NCBI GenBank assembly: GCA_003049465.1
Contig: PYSS01000007.1
Span: 62,001-126,000 of the forward strand
From: Magnaporthiopsis rhizophila
Lineage: Eukaryota; Ascomycota; Sordariomycetes; Magnaporthales; Magnaporthaceae
Direction: 5' to 3'
Length of the DNA: 64,000 nt
Shown: positions 22,821 to 34,472 of the stretch, in pieces
Position numbering within the stretch: the stretch's first letter is position 1
Layout of the letters: each line of letters opens with the position of its first letter
The notes under the pieces: model-generated
What the model saw: only the letters and a program-made list of their open reading frames with translations
What the model was told of the DNA's origin: nothing
Database searches by the model: none
Program-made: the position numbers and the translations under genes

Positions 22821-23977
22821 AGCACGGTGTTCTCGAGCTGATTGTGATTCACGCACGAACGCTTTCGTGGAGTGTGGTGGCTTTCCTTTCGTTCCCTCTC
22901 TACTCTCCTGATGATTTGTTGTTCTCTTGTAAGTTTTGGCGTTTCGGGGTTAGTCAAGACGAGGGCTTGACTGTTCGGTGGGCGCCGGGACATCGGGACG
23001 GCTTGCCAATGGGCCGGGCGTAGATTGATATGGGCAGGCATATGGCCCATATCGAGGGTGGATATGGGCATGGCTCACAGGAGGTCAAATGCCAGCCGGC
23101 ATGGTGTGCACATGAAACTTTGACGAAGGTGTGTCGGGCTACAGAACCTACCGCCCTAAGCTAACTTATACTTATGTATATGTACTCATATTTCAACGCG
23201 AGATGCTGTTCGTGGACATTGAGGGTGTCTTCTTCTCAAATGCCAGCTTTCTTATTGGCAGATGGCGAGTACGACAGGAATACTTATTCTGGATGCCAAG
23301 CATTAGTGCCGGCCTCAGAATCGAGAGATAGCATCCTTACGATGTGCACGTGCATGTTGATGACGAGGATGTAACAGAGAGGAACGCAGCCTTTCGGTCG
23401 CCACAGTCTCGCTGGCTGGGCAAGTACATGCATAAAAGAGTTGTGGCGGTGGAGTCCATTTTTGGAGTCAGTGGGGCAAGGTGGCGCCTAGTCCACGCAA
23501 TTCCCTAATTACAAGGCCAGCGGGGAGCTGATGACGCTCGAGCGGGCGCTGCTCAGAGGTTGCGCCTCCCGTCACATCCATCATTTATCATTTGACCCAG
23601 GTACCTCCGCTAGCCTTGATCCATCCAAGTCGCTGCGCAACCCCCGCCCCAGTACGTTCCACGAGAAACAGCACCGCCCGCGTGTCGTCTTCACGAGACA
23701 CCTGTCGGCCGCCTCTTCTTCTGCTTCCCGCCTGCCTCCTTCACTGCTTTCCATCGACAGCTCAACCACAGGCGGCTGCCGAGGTACCCAGCACCCAACC
23801 GACGCGACGTCTCGACCCACTACGGAAGCTTCTAGGCAGCTACCTCCCTAACCAACCTACGTCCGACTCTGTTCCTATCAAAGTCTCCAACAAGCCCGGC
23901 TCTCCCTACACCGGCGAAGGCTACTGGGCCCGCGTGCAACGCCTTCAGCAGTATTTGCAGCCGACGAAACGCCCACC
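22821..23977. other. Tandem intergenic region ATG13-HSE1
   Basis: 1.16 kb; 3' flank of ATG13 and promoter of HSE1. The last 400 bp are pyrimidine-rich, as expected for a fungal 5' leader. No gene seen. Confidence 0.55.
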
Positions 23978-26628
23978 ATGTTCCGGGCTCAGGGGGCATC
24001 GCCGTTCGATGCCGTCATCGGTAGGCGGAATCCTTCATCCGTCCCTGAACCAGCGCCCTGCGGCGCTGTCCGGCAATCTCGTCCAAGAAACAAATTCTTG
24101 CTAACAGCTGCACGCTGCCACCACAGCCAAGGCGACAGACGAGAACCTCACCTCCGAGGACTGGGGGGCCATCATGGAGGTTTGCGACAAGGTGGCCAGC
24201 GAGCCCGAGGGATCCAAGGAGGCCGTCCAGGCCCTCATAAAAAGACTGGCCCATCGCAATGCGAACGTGCAGCTCTACACTCTAGAGGTAAGTTTGTGCC
24301 GTTGCTGCATATCAGGTACTCGACACTGACGCCTTCGCGCAGGTCGCCAACGCCGTCAGCCAAAACTGCGGGAAGCCGATGCACCGCGAGCTGGCATCCC
24401 GCGCCTTCACAGACGCCCTTCTCAAACTCGCCAACGACCGCAACACTCACAACCAGGTCAAGGCGAAGATCCTAGAGCGCACCAAAGACTGGTCCGATAT
24501 GTTCAAGGATGACGCGGACCTGGGCATCATGTACGACGCATACTATCGCCTCAAGCAGACCAACCCGCAGCTTCAGCCACCCTCAGCCCCACAGAAGAAT
24601 TCGCTCACAGATGTGGACCGGCAGAAGGAGGAAGAGGAGCTGCAGATGGCGCTCAAGCTCTCGCTTCAGGAGGAGGAGCGGAAGAAGCAGGTGGCTGCCG
24701 GACCTTCTGGCAGCGGACCTACTGCTTCGTCCGCCGCATCAGGCGCGCAGGCGGCCTCAGGAGCCGCTACGTCGTCAACAGGCGCCGCCGCAGGACAGGC
24801 TGGCGCTTCGACGCCGCTGCAATCGTCCCAAACTGGCACAACAGCTGCGACAGTGTCCAGGGTGCGCGCTCTATTTGACTTTGTGCCTTCGGAAGACGGC
24901 GAGCTTGAGTTCAAGAAGGGCGATGTGATCGCGGTGCTCGAGTCGGTGTACAAGGACTGGTGGCGTGGCTCCCTCAAGGGCAAGACGGGCATCTTTCCCC
25001 TTAACTACGTCGAGAAGCTAGCCGACCCGACGCCAGACGAGTTGCAACGGGAGGCGCAGATGGAGGCAGAGGTCTTTTCCGAGATCAAGACCGTTGAGAA
25101 GCTTTTGACGCTCCTCAGCACTGCTTCCAAGGATGAAGACAGCGAAGAAATTGCCGTGCGTGTTTTGTGCCGCCCTCCCTCCCCAGTTGTTGGCTCCTGC
25201 CGGGGAGTGGCCGACTGCTTCTCAACAAAACTGTGCTGACTGATTGGTGTTGGGCGAGCAGAAACTATACCAGCAGACCTCCGCGATCCGTCCAAAACTT
25301 ATCAAGCTGATAGAGAAGTACTCGCAAAAGAAAGGTTTGTCCCCGGCAGCGACCTCGCGATGGCCTTTGGCAGATCAAGCCCTGGTCTAGATGCTAACCG
25401 GACACGCTGCAAATGTAGATGACTTCACGCAGCTTAACGAGAAGTTTATCAAGGCTAGGCGAGATTACGAGGCCCTTTTGGAGTCGTCCATGTCTCACCC
25501 ACCCCAGCCCAGCTACCACCAGTACGCCCCACGCCCTCCTCAGGGCTACGGTGCCGGTGGCCCGGCTGGATACCAGCCGCCGCAGGGGGCGCCGCAGCAA
25601 GAGCCCCCGCGCTTCTACGCGGCCGCGCCGCATCAAGGTACGAAAGATCCCGTCTTCCTCCGCAAAAGGTAGAGGCGCAGGGTAGTGGAGAGGACATCCA
25701 AGTCGGACTCACCAGCCACTCACACTTAAGGCGTTTAGAACAAGGACACTATCCTCCCTCGTCGCCCTCGCCCAACCTACAGCGCCCCGCCGGCACCCCC
25801 GGTCCAGGCGCCGCGCCATTCTATATGGCAGGCGCAGAGGTACCGGCGGCGCAAGCCGGGCCACCGCCCGCTCAGCAGTTCCCGCCACGAGATCAGGGCC
25901 AGCGCCTTCCCTCGGCGGGGAATCAACCGGCCCCCATCCAGACGCAGCAAGCCTCGTCTCCGGCCCCTCACGGCACCTATACGAGTTATTCGCAGCCGCC
26001 CACCCAGCAGGGCTCATACGGCAATCCGCAGGAGCTGTCGACGTCGGTTTACGACTCACCTGTTGCGTCCCACAACCCCAACCAAAACGCCATTCCACCG
26101 AACGGCCCCGCATACCAGGCAGAGACGTATGGCCGCGTGGCAAGCCCCTCGACGGTGCCGGCACCGCTTAGCGTTGGTGGTGGCGGCCAGCCCCAGCAAC
26201 AACCGTACCAGTACGCGGCGGCGTACTCAGCTCAGCCGTCACAGAAACCACAAAGTCCGCCGCACAACCCGAACCCGCAACAGAACCCCTATGCTGGACA
26301 GGGCTACGAGGATTCGGACGTGGGCGCAGGCGCTCCCCCGCCCCCACAGCCCACATCGGCGGCGCCGCCCCCACCCATTCCCGGCGCGGGCGGCCAGCAG
26401 CGCGTCTACTCGCCCGTGCACGGCGGCCCGGGCGGGCCGCTGAGCGGGGATGCAAGGTTCACGTTGCCTAGCCGTATGGCTCCGTCCGCACCGCCCGCGG
26501 CAGGGGAGCCGCAGTCGCAGCCACAGCAGTACAAGGCATATGTTCCCCCTTCGGCCGGTGGCCCGACGGCCGGAGCCAGCGCCCCCCCGAGCGACTACTA
26601 CAGACAACCCGGAGGTGTAAGCTACTGA
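23978..26628 (+). CDS. HSE1: ESCRT-0 subunit Hse1 (VHS/UIM/SH3/GAT protein)
   Basis: With Vps27 sorts ubiquitinated membrane proteins at endosomes into multivesicular bodies. Six exons, 23978-24020, 24127-24287, 24343-25155, 25262-25334, 25419-25637 and 25739-26628, give 732 aa. VHS domain about 9-145 (TDENLTSEDWGAIMEVCDKV, NCGKPMHRELASRAF). Ubiquitin-interacting motif EEELQMALKLSLQEEE at about 165-180. SH3 domain about 240-297 (RALFDFVPSEDGELEFKKGD, WWRGSLKGKTGIFPLNYVE). GAT-like helices about 305-400, rebuilt over three exons (IRPKLIKLIEKYSQKK|DDFTQLNEKFIKARRDYE). A long P/Q/Y/G-rich tail follows. Every junction keeps phase. Donor choices include weak GTGCGT and GTTTGT. The final exon acceptor (GTTTAG at 25738) is the least certain. 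Confidence 0.94.
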
Positions 26629-27249
26629 GGACTGGATGGCCATGGGTCTTTGTGCTGTTGCCACTCGCTTTCTTTTCATTTCGGTTCCTTTTTGACTGTA
26701 GTCGACTACCCTGTGGACACGAGGGAGTACGGCATGATTTTCTTCCCCTTTGTTTTCTTCCCTTTTCTTTTGGGTTCACCAATCCTTCCTCGCTCTCAAC
26801 AGCTTCCCCTACGCAACTGAAGAGGCAGAAATATACACCGAATCCAGGATTGGTCCTTAAGCAGCATGGGCATCTTGCGTGATGTTAATGGCTCTTATGG
26901 GTCAGTTCGGCCGTAAGATCGAACCACTCGACCCAATGCCTTTTATTTTGGATTGCATCTTATTTCGAGATTATGAATACGCGTATAGACCAAGTTTTGG
27001 CTAGTATATGATATGGAAACGCATGCGACTACCAAACCGGCAGGAGATAGATTAGGACCATTATCAGATTGAGACGAGACAGAATATTCACCGCCACCAA
27101 ACGCCGAATAGATCCCTAGATAATATACCGTCTGTAACCTTCAAAGCCCCGCTGTAACCGTATCCCTGATGTTATCCAGGCACTTTGTCCCACCTTTACT
27201 TTTTTTTTTGTTGTTATTTATCTTTTCATTTTCGTTTCTTCCTTCTCCC
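26629..27249. other. Convergent intergenic region HSE1-OGG1
   Basis: 621 bp of 3' flanks, relatively AT-rich. No gene seen. Confidence 0.6.
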
Positions 27250-28817
27250 TCAAGCCGCAGTCCGTATCCGCTTGCTACTACGCATCGATATTGTTGTCGT
27301 TTCGGTTGCAACTTCGGCCTTGATCCTAGATACTTCTTGATCTGGCGCAGCCTTGCGCTTCTTCGGCTTTTGGGATGCCGGTTCGGCGGAAACCAAAAGC
27401 TCGTTCTTGATTTCCGTCTTGATTTCAGCCCCTACGGCAGCATCGACGACACCTTTGCTCTTGCTCTTGCTCTTGCCCTTGCCCTTCTCGGGCGCCAGGC
27501 GATCGGAAAACGCGCGCAGGTTGGCAGTGAACAGGACGCTCTGGGCCCAGCCGGCCTGCGGGCCCCAGAGGAGGCGGAAGTGCTCGCCCACGGCATCGTA
27601 CATGGCCTTGGACATGGCGGTGCTCTTGCCGCTCGGCCCCTTCTTTCCGCCGCCGCCGAAGCCGTAGTCGCGCGTGGCGATCGTCCACATGTGCGTGTCG
27701 ATGGGCACCGACTCACCCCAGCCCAGGCCCATGAGGCACACGCAGTCCGAGACCTTGGGGCCGACTCCTGGGAGCGAGAGGAGCGCCACCTGGGCGGCGC
27801 GGTAGCTCGGTGCTTCGGCTGGTGCTTCCTCGTTTGTGGAGGTTGGATCGTCGTCGCCGTTGTCGTTGCCGTCGTCGGGTTGTTCGGTTTTTACTGACGG
27901 CCCATCTACTCGCGCGCCGTCCAGTGCCTGCTGCTGCTCCCCCTCAGCGCCGTCGCTCCCCCAGCCAGGCAGGGCCGGGTTACGCAGGGAGCGCAGCCAG
28001 CCAGGGGGCAGCTGGCGGGCCATCATGTATGCTGTCTCGGCGATGTATCGGGCGCGGTAGCCGAAGCCAAGCCGGCGCAGGTTCGCCTCAACACCCTCGA
28101 CAGCGAGGGCGGAGGGCGGCGGGAAGTCGCGGAAGACGTGGCCGGCGACGGTGGCGATAGGCTCGCCACCGTAGTGGTCGCAGAGCTTGTGGGTCATCTG
28201 CGAGATGCGGCTGATGTTGTTGTTGCTGCTGCAGATGAAGGCCACCAGCGTCTCCCAGGCGTCCTGGTTCAGGATGCGCACGCCCGTGAACTTGGGCGCC
28301 TTGCTGCGGAAGTTGGCGTCCTTGCCGGACCACTCGCTGTACAGGCTGGCCAGCGAGTGCGACATGTTGAAGTAGCTGAGAAGCAGCTGTTCCGTGTCGT
28401 CCATCGTCCCTTGGGGAGGTGCGGTGGCGACGCTCTCGGTCTCGTCGTCCTGCTTCTGCTCGTCCTTGACAGCCTTAGGTGAAGGCGGTCCAAGGGACAG
28501 CTTGGGCCGCCTGCTCGCGGGCCAGGTAGCTCGGTAGTGCAGGTGTGTCTCGTCTTGCTTCAGCGAGATGACGCGCCCGTGAAGCGAGCAGTGCCTTTAT
28601 GGCGGGGTAGTCAGCCAAAGCTCAAGCTTTCTTTGGGAGCAGGTGGGAGGGAGTGTCTGCCTCCCCTATACATAGGGGTTCAGGGAGTATTTAAATACCA
28701 TTCATCTTGGATTTTGAGCCACCTGAAGGACTGGCCACAGCGGAGCATCGTGTCTATGCATAGCTCGGCTAGACTGACAGGCAGCTTGCGCCATAGAAGA
28801 ACGTCTGCTGGTGCCAT
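27250..28817 (-). CDS. OGG1: 8-oxoguanine DNA glycosylase/AP lyase
   Basis: Excises 8-oxoguanine opposite C in nuclear and mitochondrial base-excision repair. Exons 28817-28699 and 28594-27250 give 487 aa; the intron splits Trp40 (TG|G) and restores the family segment CGQSFRW...DEWHCSLHGR. Further family blocks are QDETHLHY, LLLSYFNM, AWETLVAFICSSNNNISRIS and LGFGYRARYI. The helix-hairpin-helix-GPD motif is LPGVGPKVSDCVCLMGL, with the Schiff-base Lys at 320 and PIDTHMW with catalytic Asp at 339. Residues about 249-303 are a Gly/Asp/Glu/Gln-rich insert within the HhH-GPD fold. The C-terminal tail is Lys-rich and may be a nuclear localisation signal. Start: MAPADVLLWRKLPVSLAEL, matching the usual beginning of the family. 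Divergent from U2AF65. Confidence 0.95.
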
Positions 28818-29351
28818 CGCCGTCGAAGGCGCCAAAAGCGCAGAATATCTCGCGTCTTCTTCCCTTCTCTCCTGCTGTCGTACCGACGCCTTTTACGAGT
28901 TGCGGATAGCCGCCAGCAATGAGGCTTTACCGGATAACATTCAGTGCGTCTTGACGTCGTTTTCTTTTTCTTGTGACTGCTTCACACCCCTCCCAGAGCT
29001 TGATCTCAGATCTCATTCAGGGGGCGACTCCTCGACTTTGCGCCACACGCGACACTCAGACGGGACGCGATGTGCGCAGGAACAGCAGCACCTGCAGATT
29101 GGCCCCACCTGCAACAGGCTCCACATGGACCCATGCGCCGACAACTGTACTAACACCGAAGGAGATTAGCGTGTCGGGCCGGGTGCAGAGGCTCCAGCCT
29201 CTCTTGGTGGAATTTTTGAAAGCTCCCTTGCGCGACAAGAAAGCCGGCAGGCGACGTTGCTCGACGTGCCGCCACACCACCACACAACATCAGAAACCAA
29301 CGAGGTGCTGGATCGCGCGCTCTTCTGCTCCGCCGCTCGCATCCATCCATA
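28818..29351. promoter_or_regulatory. Divergent promoter region OGG1 / U2AF65
   Basis: 534 bp between the two start codons. No TATA box is clear and I identify no specific site. Confidence 0.5.
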
Positions 29352-31712
29352 ATGAACGGCGATAGCTACTCTAGGGGTTCGTGCCTGCCGAAAGCTCCAC
29401 CCTGCCGATGGGAATCCAATTCAACCAAGCCCACCGTAATGCCCGAGCCGGCCTCTGGCTTTTGCATTGCTTGGGCGCCAGCCGCCTGCACACCAACTAA
29501 CTTTTTCTCTTGACATACCTACAGACGGAGGCCGTCATGGCTCTTCCGGGGAACATCGGGTTCGTCGACATCTCTCCAACTCGAGCTCCAAGACCCTCCC
29601 TCATATGTGAACTTCGCTAACAACACGCGACTGCGCCAGTCATCGAGGGCCGACCGCGATGATCATAGAGAGGATCGTCGCGACCGTGACCGTGACCGCG
29701 ACCGGGGCGACAGAGATCGGGGTGACAGGGACCGCGACCGCGACCGGACCAGGCGCCGGTCCCGTTCGCCAGACTACCGCGGTGGACGTTCGTCCCGTCG
29801 CGACGGCGGGGGCGAGGCAGATTCGTACTCGACGAGCAGAAGCCACCGGGACCGTGAACGCGAGGACCGCTACGGCGGCCGAGATCGCCGCGAACGGGAC
29901 TGGGATCGCGAACGTCCCGGTGGCTCTCGACGCGACGCGCGCCGCGACGACGACGACAGACGGGGAGACAGAGACAGGGGAGGCGACTCCCACGGCGATC
30001 GCCGCGGCGGAGGCCGCAGAGGCGAGAGGGAGGAGCGCCGCCGAAGCGCCACTCCACCGCCCAAGAAGAGGGAGCCAACCCCTGATCTTACCGACGTGGT
30101 GCCGATTCTCGAGCGCAAGCGCCGCCTCACCCAATGGGATATCAAGCCTCCCGGCTACGACAGCGTGACAGCCGAGCAAGCCAAGCTTTCGGGCATGTTC
30201 CCGCTCCCCGGTGCGCCTCGCCAGCAGACAATGGACTCAAAGTCGCAGTCCTTCGGTCACCACTTGGGTGGTCGTGACGGTCGCGATGGCGGCCGCGACG
30301 GCCGCGACGGTCGTGATAGCCACCGCGACGGCCATAGGGATGGCGGACATCGCGATGGCCACCGTGATAGAGATCGCGACGGAGGGGATCGGCCAAGCAA
30401 CAATGTTACCCTGCGGCCGACCAACTCGAGGCAGTCGAAGCGACTGATCGTGACCAACTTTGCGCCCGGAACCACAGAGGAGGCGCTCGTTGGCTTCATG
30501 AACCTGCAACTCAACGGACTCAACGTCATAGAGAGCGCCGATCCCTGCCTCTTGTGCCAGTTGGCCCCGGACTCATCATTTGCCATTCTCGAGTTCCGCA
30601 GCCCTGCCGAAACCACGGTCGCGCTCGCCCTCGACGGCATCAGTATGGAAGCCGAGGACGCGAGCGGCGATGGCGCCGCGAATGGCACCCCGAAGGGCCT
30701 GGAGCTGCGTCGGCCCAAAGACTACATCGTTCCCGCTGTTGTCGACGACACGGGATATGAGCGCGGTGTGGTGTCGTCTCGCGTGGTCGACACTCCGCAC
30801 AAGATCAGCATCACGAACCTCGCGCCATACCTGACGGAGGAGCAAGTGACCGAGCTGCTCGTGTCTTTCGGCGAGCTCAAGGCGCTGGTCCTGGTCAAGG
30901 ACAGCGGTACCGAGGAGTCAAGGGTAGGTCTTATGGAATCCCATCCCCTCCTGTTGCGCACAGGCCCCTCGGTCGTCTTGCACAACGAGCACCGCTAACA
31001 CCATACCTCTCTGCCATGACAACAGGGGATTGCATTCTGTGAATATGTTGACCCTGCTGCCACGGACGTTGCCATACACGGTCTCAATAACATGGAGCTC
31101 GGCGACAAGAGACTCAAGGTAAAGAAGGCTAGCATTGGCATTACCCAGGTCTCGGGCATTGAGATGGGCGTCAATGCCATGTCCATGCTTGCTGGCACAG
31201 TTGCGCAGGATCCCGACCTCAGTCGGGTCCTCCAACTGCTTAACATGGTCACAGCAGACGAGCTCCTCGACAATGACGATTACGAGGGTGAGTCCAGCAT
31301 TCCCATGTTACCTCCCGTTCCTTCGCAGTTATTTTTCATGGGCGTCCCTGTGACTAACCCTGACGTGCCTCAGAAATTTGCGACGACGTCCGCGACGAGT
31401 GCTCCAAGTTTGGCACCATTCTCGAGCTCAAGATCCCTAGGCCCAGCGGTGGCAGCAGACAGTCGGCCGGCGTTGGCAAGATTTATGTCAAGTTTGATAG
31501 CATTGAGTCTTCGACGAAAGCGCTCAAGGCTCTGGCGGGCCGCAAGTTCGCTGACAGAACCGTTGTGACGACATACTTTCCTGAGGTGAGGCTTTCCTCA
31601 TTCATCTTTTGTTGCGGGCATACGCTTGAGCTGTACAGCACATTGCTTTGTTGTCTCTTGCTTGGATATTAACTAACCCGCTCAGGAAAACTTCGACGTC
31701 GGCGCGTGGTAA
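29352..31712 (+). CDS. U2AF65: Splicing factor U2AF large subunit
   Basis: Binds the polypyrimidine tract and recruits U2 snRNP in the nucleus. Exons 29352-29376, 29525-29559, 29640-30923, 31026-31287, 31374-31585 and 31686-31712 give 614 aa. The N-terminus is an RD/RS-like region (RDRDRDRGDRDRGDRDRDRD). KRRLTQWDIKPPGY follows and is the conserved linker that contacts the small subunit. A second tract of GRDGRDGGRDGRDGRD type precedes RRM1 (about 287-370, KRLIVTNFAPGTTEEAL). RRM2 is about 406-485 (HKISITNLAPYLTEEQ) and the C-terminal UHM about 515-610 (CDDVRDECSKFGTILELKIP), ending ENFDVGAW as in other U2AF65 proteins. The first two exons are less certain; both use GTTCGT donors but keep phase and give MNGDSYSRD, typical of fungal homologues. 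Confidence 0.93.
29640..30060 (+). repeat. RD-dipeptide coding repeat in U2AF65
   Basis: Degenerate GAC/CGN hexanucleotide repeats encode Arg-Asp dipeptides. The same repeats leave the antisense strand open for long stretches. Confidence 0.75.
30267..30392 (+). repeat. GRD/HRDG coding minisatellite in U2AF65
   Basis: Tandem 9-12 nt units encode Gly-Arg-Asp and His-Arg-Asp-Gly repeats between the small-subunit-binding linker and RRM1. Confidence 0.75.
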
Positions 31713-33115
31713 CGAGACATTTAGTTGGGGAACCCTTGCGCGATGTGGGTGGGATGAGGTATATGGAGAGTTGATGGTGTTTCTGAAGATCGACAGGGTG
31801 CGTGGTCCTAGCATTCTATGGAAGATCCCCTGGCATATCGGGCTTCTGCTGGGGCGCCTCGTTATCTTCTTGTGTATTTGGAACTGTACAAAAACGCGAG
31901 GGCTTCTTGCATCGCAGCCCGGTGGGGGTTTTCTTTTTTCCCGTGTTTACTTCCGTCCAATTTGGCCACTCACGATCCTTGAAATGACAGTGGGAGAAAA
32001 TTGCATGCCAGCGAGATAATAAAATCACCAATTCATTCCACCTGAAAGAGATAGGACCTAAACATGTATGGAGTGACCCCCTGTCTCGCCCGTCTGCTCC
32101 AAAGCCAGAAGACCCTTTGGCCTGCCTGTGCAGCCACGCCGCCACCGCCACGCACACATGCCCGCTTCGGCAGCCTGGCACGTTCACCAAAAGCCTGGAG
32201 CTGTAACAGGACAGGAAACGGGACACCGCATCGGACACTGCACAGCATATAGAGTACAGGTAACAAGAGCGACAACGTGCAGGATACGTCTGGATGCGAG
32301 TTTGGGTGGCGGTAGCTGAACTGCAGACTTTTACTCGGCGTACAAAGACACCTTTGGGACCTGTCAGTCTGTCGCCGACCCTCCACCGCCATGGCCATGG
32401 TCGCGTTCCAGAGATGCTCCAATACGCAACATCATCCCGGATTAACGAATCCGGGCCACCTAGTAGGATCTGAAATGAATGTTAGCACGGCGTTGATGGA
32501 AAAAGTTCGAGACAAATAGAGGCAATGTCCGCGATGTAGAATCAGAAGTCCGTTGCATTCATCGAGCCCCGAAATGGGCCCTAACATAAGAGGTACCAGA
32601 ATAATAAGAATGGTTGTGATCATCAGGGTGGCTTGCGGGGTGCTTGTGACTGCCAGAGAAGGGCAGACATGAGCGAGACTTACAGCATAGGGTGAGAACC
32701 GTTGGGGAGTCAGCGATAGGTCTGGTTCAGAGACCCGAGGACTCCCCGGCTCTGGTCGGACGCAAACGCGTCGCGCCAGGCAAAACAGGTGCCTGAAGAG
32801 AGAGACAAGAAGCAGAGAGGACATGAGTGCTGGGCTGCTTGAAAATTTACGTCGGCTAGAAAAGGAATCGGCCAGTCAGGTGGGCCCGTTCCCACATGGC
32901 TGCAAACCGGAGCTCTCCCCACTGCACCGTTCCCCGTCAATTGACGGCTGGCCCTAATTAAGCGAACTTTTTCCAAATCGTGCGTCGCAGGCTGGCACTC
33001 ACTAAACCCAGCCTTTCCAACTTGCATCTTCTGGTGAGAACGAAAAAAAAAAAAAAAAAAAAGGCAAACATCGACAACCAGGCTCCGTTCGCCATCACCA
33101 CAGTAAACCGCCAAA
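31713..33115. other. Tandem intergenic region U2AF65-RPS13
   Basis: 1.4 kb, no supportable gene. It ends in an A20 run (33043-33062) just before RPS13. The last 100 bp are the likely RPS13 leader. Confidence 0.55.
33043..33062. repeat. A20 homopolymer upstream of RPS13
   Basis: Run of 20 adenines ending 53 bp before the start codon at 33116. Confidence 0.9.
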
Positions 33116-33945
33116 ATGGGTCGTCTTCACAGCAATGGAAAGGGAATTTCGTCCTCGGCGATCCCGTACTCGCGCAGCCCGCCGGCGTGGCTCAAGACCA
33201 CGCCCGAACAAGTCGTCGAGCAGATCTGCAAGCTGGCCAAGAAGGGCGCCACTCCCTCTCAGATCGGTGTTATCCTCCGTGACTCTCACGGCATTGCCCA
33301 GGTCAAGGTTGTGACTGGTATGTGCATACCCAGGCTGTACAGCGTCGGGAAAACGGCCCTGTGCGGGGAAGGCAGCAGCGGCAAATACTGACAAGCGCCC
33401 TCCTCCTCTCTCTGCAGGTAACAAGATCTTGCGCATCCTCAAGTCGAACGGTACGGTTTGAACAAGCCCCCTCAGCCGAAGCCCGAGGGCGACGCACCCG
33501 AGTGCCCCCTTCTGGCATGCGCACCATCACACACACAACAAAAAACACAGCGGGATCCCGTTCTCGGCAGCCCGCGCGGCTGCCGGGACGAGATTTCTGC
33601 CTTTATGCCTCTGCTTGGTCATAGACTGACGGAGTGATGAATATTCCAGGCCTCGCCCCCGATATCCCGGAGGACCTGTACATGCTGATCAAGAAGGTAT
33701 GTGCAACTTCCTGGCGACGGACTTTGTTGCCTGAAAACACGTTTGTGCTGACTCTCCATGCCCTCCGGCAGGCCGTCTCGGTCCGCAAGCACCTTGAGCG
33801 CAACCGCAAGGACAAGGACTCCAAGTTCCGCCTCATTCTGATCGAGTCGCGTATCCACCGCCTTGCCCGCTACTACAAGACGGTCGGCGTCCTGCCCCCC
33901 ACTTGGAGGTACGAGTCCGCCACCGCGAGCACCATCGTTGCGTAA
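33116..33945 (+). CDS. RPS13: 40S ribosomal protein uS15 (S13)
   Basis: Structural protein of the small ribosomal subunit. Four exons, 33116-33317, 33418-33450, 33650-33696 and 33772-33945, encode 151 aa, the usual eukaryotic uS15 length. The N-terminus MGRLHSNGKGISSSAIPYSR and SPPAWLKTTPEQVVEQI are nearly invariant in eukaryotes. The small exons encode NKILRILKSN and LAPDIPEDLYMLIKK. The last exon gives AVSVRKHLERNRKDKDSKFR and ends YYKTVGVLPPTWRYESATAS. All phases agree. Three introns cut the middle of this short gene, as is common for fungal ribosomal protein genes. The start lies in CCAAAATGG. Confidence 0.97.
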
Positions 33946-34472
33946 AAGCAGCGTCGGTGTGAGACGGCGTGTGAGAGGGGTTTTGCGAGCACAGCGCGCG
34001 CAGGCGACTGTGCGGCTCGGCTATCCGGTTTTCTTGGCTGGGAAGGTCACAACGGAGTTTGGGGAAGGGTATGGGTTCCTGCAAATGCATTTGGAGCGAC
34101 AAGTTCGGAAAATACGCAGAGGCCCCGTGCCATGTTCCCGGCGCGGGTCTTTTTGTGTCACTTGGACCGCCAACGAAAGGCGATTCGATCTATAGGACTG
34201 AAATGAAGAAACGTCCTACCCTAAAATGATGTTTTTGAGAAGCAATCAACCCTCCAAACCCCCGGCCGCATAAAGACGTTTGCACTCAAATCATGATTAC
34301 CCGCCTACCTAGGTAGTGTTCAGCGTCTAATGTGTCGTGGACCGCTTGCATCCCCCGTCCTGACCCTCCTGTCTTCTGCTACACTTGGTTTAGAGAGCAT
34401 ACCCATCCCGGTTCCCAATATTGTTGCTGCTGTCTTCGTGCTGAACTCGAACTCTGTTGTGCACAGGCCGAC
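33946..34472. other. Convergent intergenic region RPS13-SDC1
   Basis: 527 bp of 3' flanks. It holds the perfect palindrome CTACCTAGGTAG at 34305-34316. No gene seen. Confidence 0.6.
34305..34316. repeat. CTACCTAGGTAG perfect palindrome
   Basis: Twelve-base perfect inverted repeat in a convergent 3' spacer; the same core recurs elsewhere in the window. Confidence 0.8.

Noticed and set aside
29617..30396. Several frames antisense or out of frame over the U2AF65 RD repeat
   Set aside because: Open only because the hexanucleotide repeat lacks stops in all frames.
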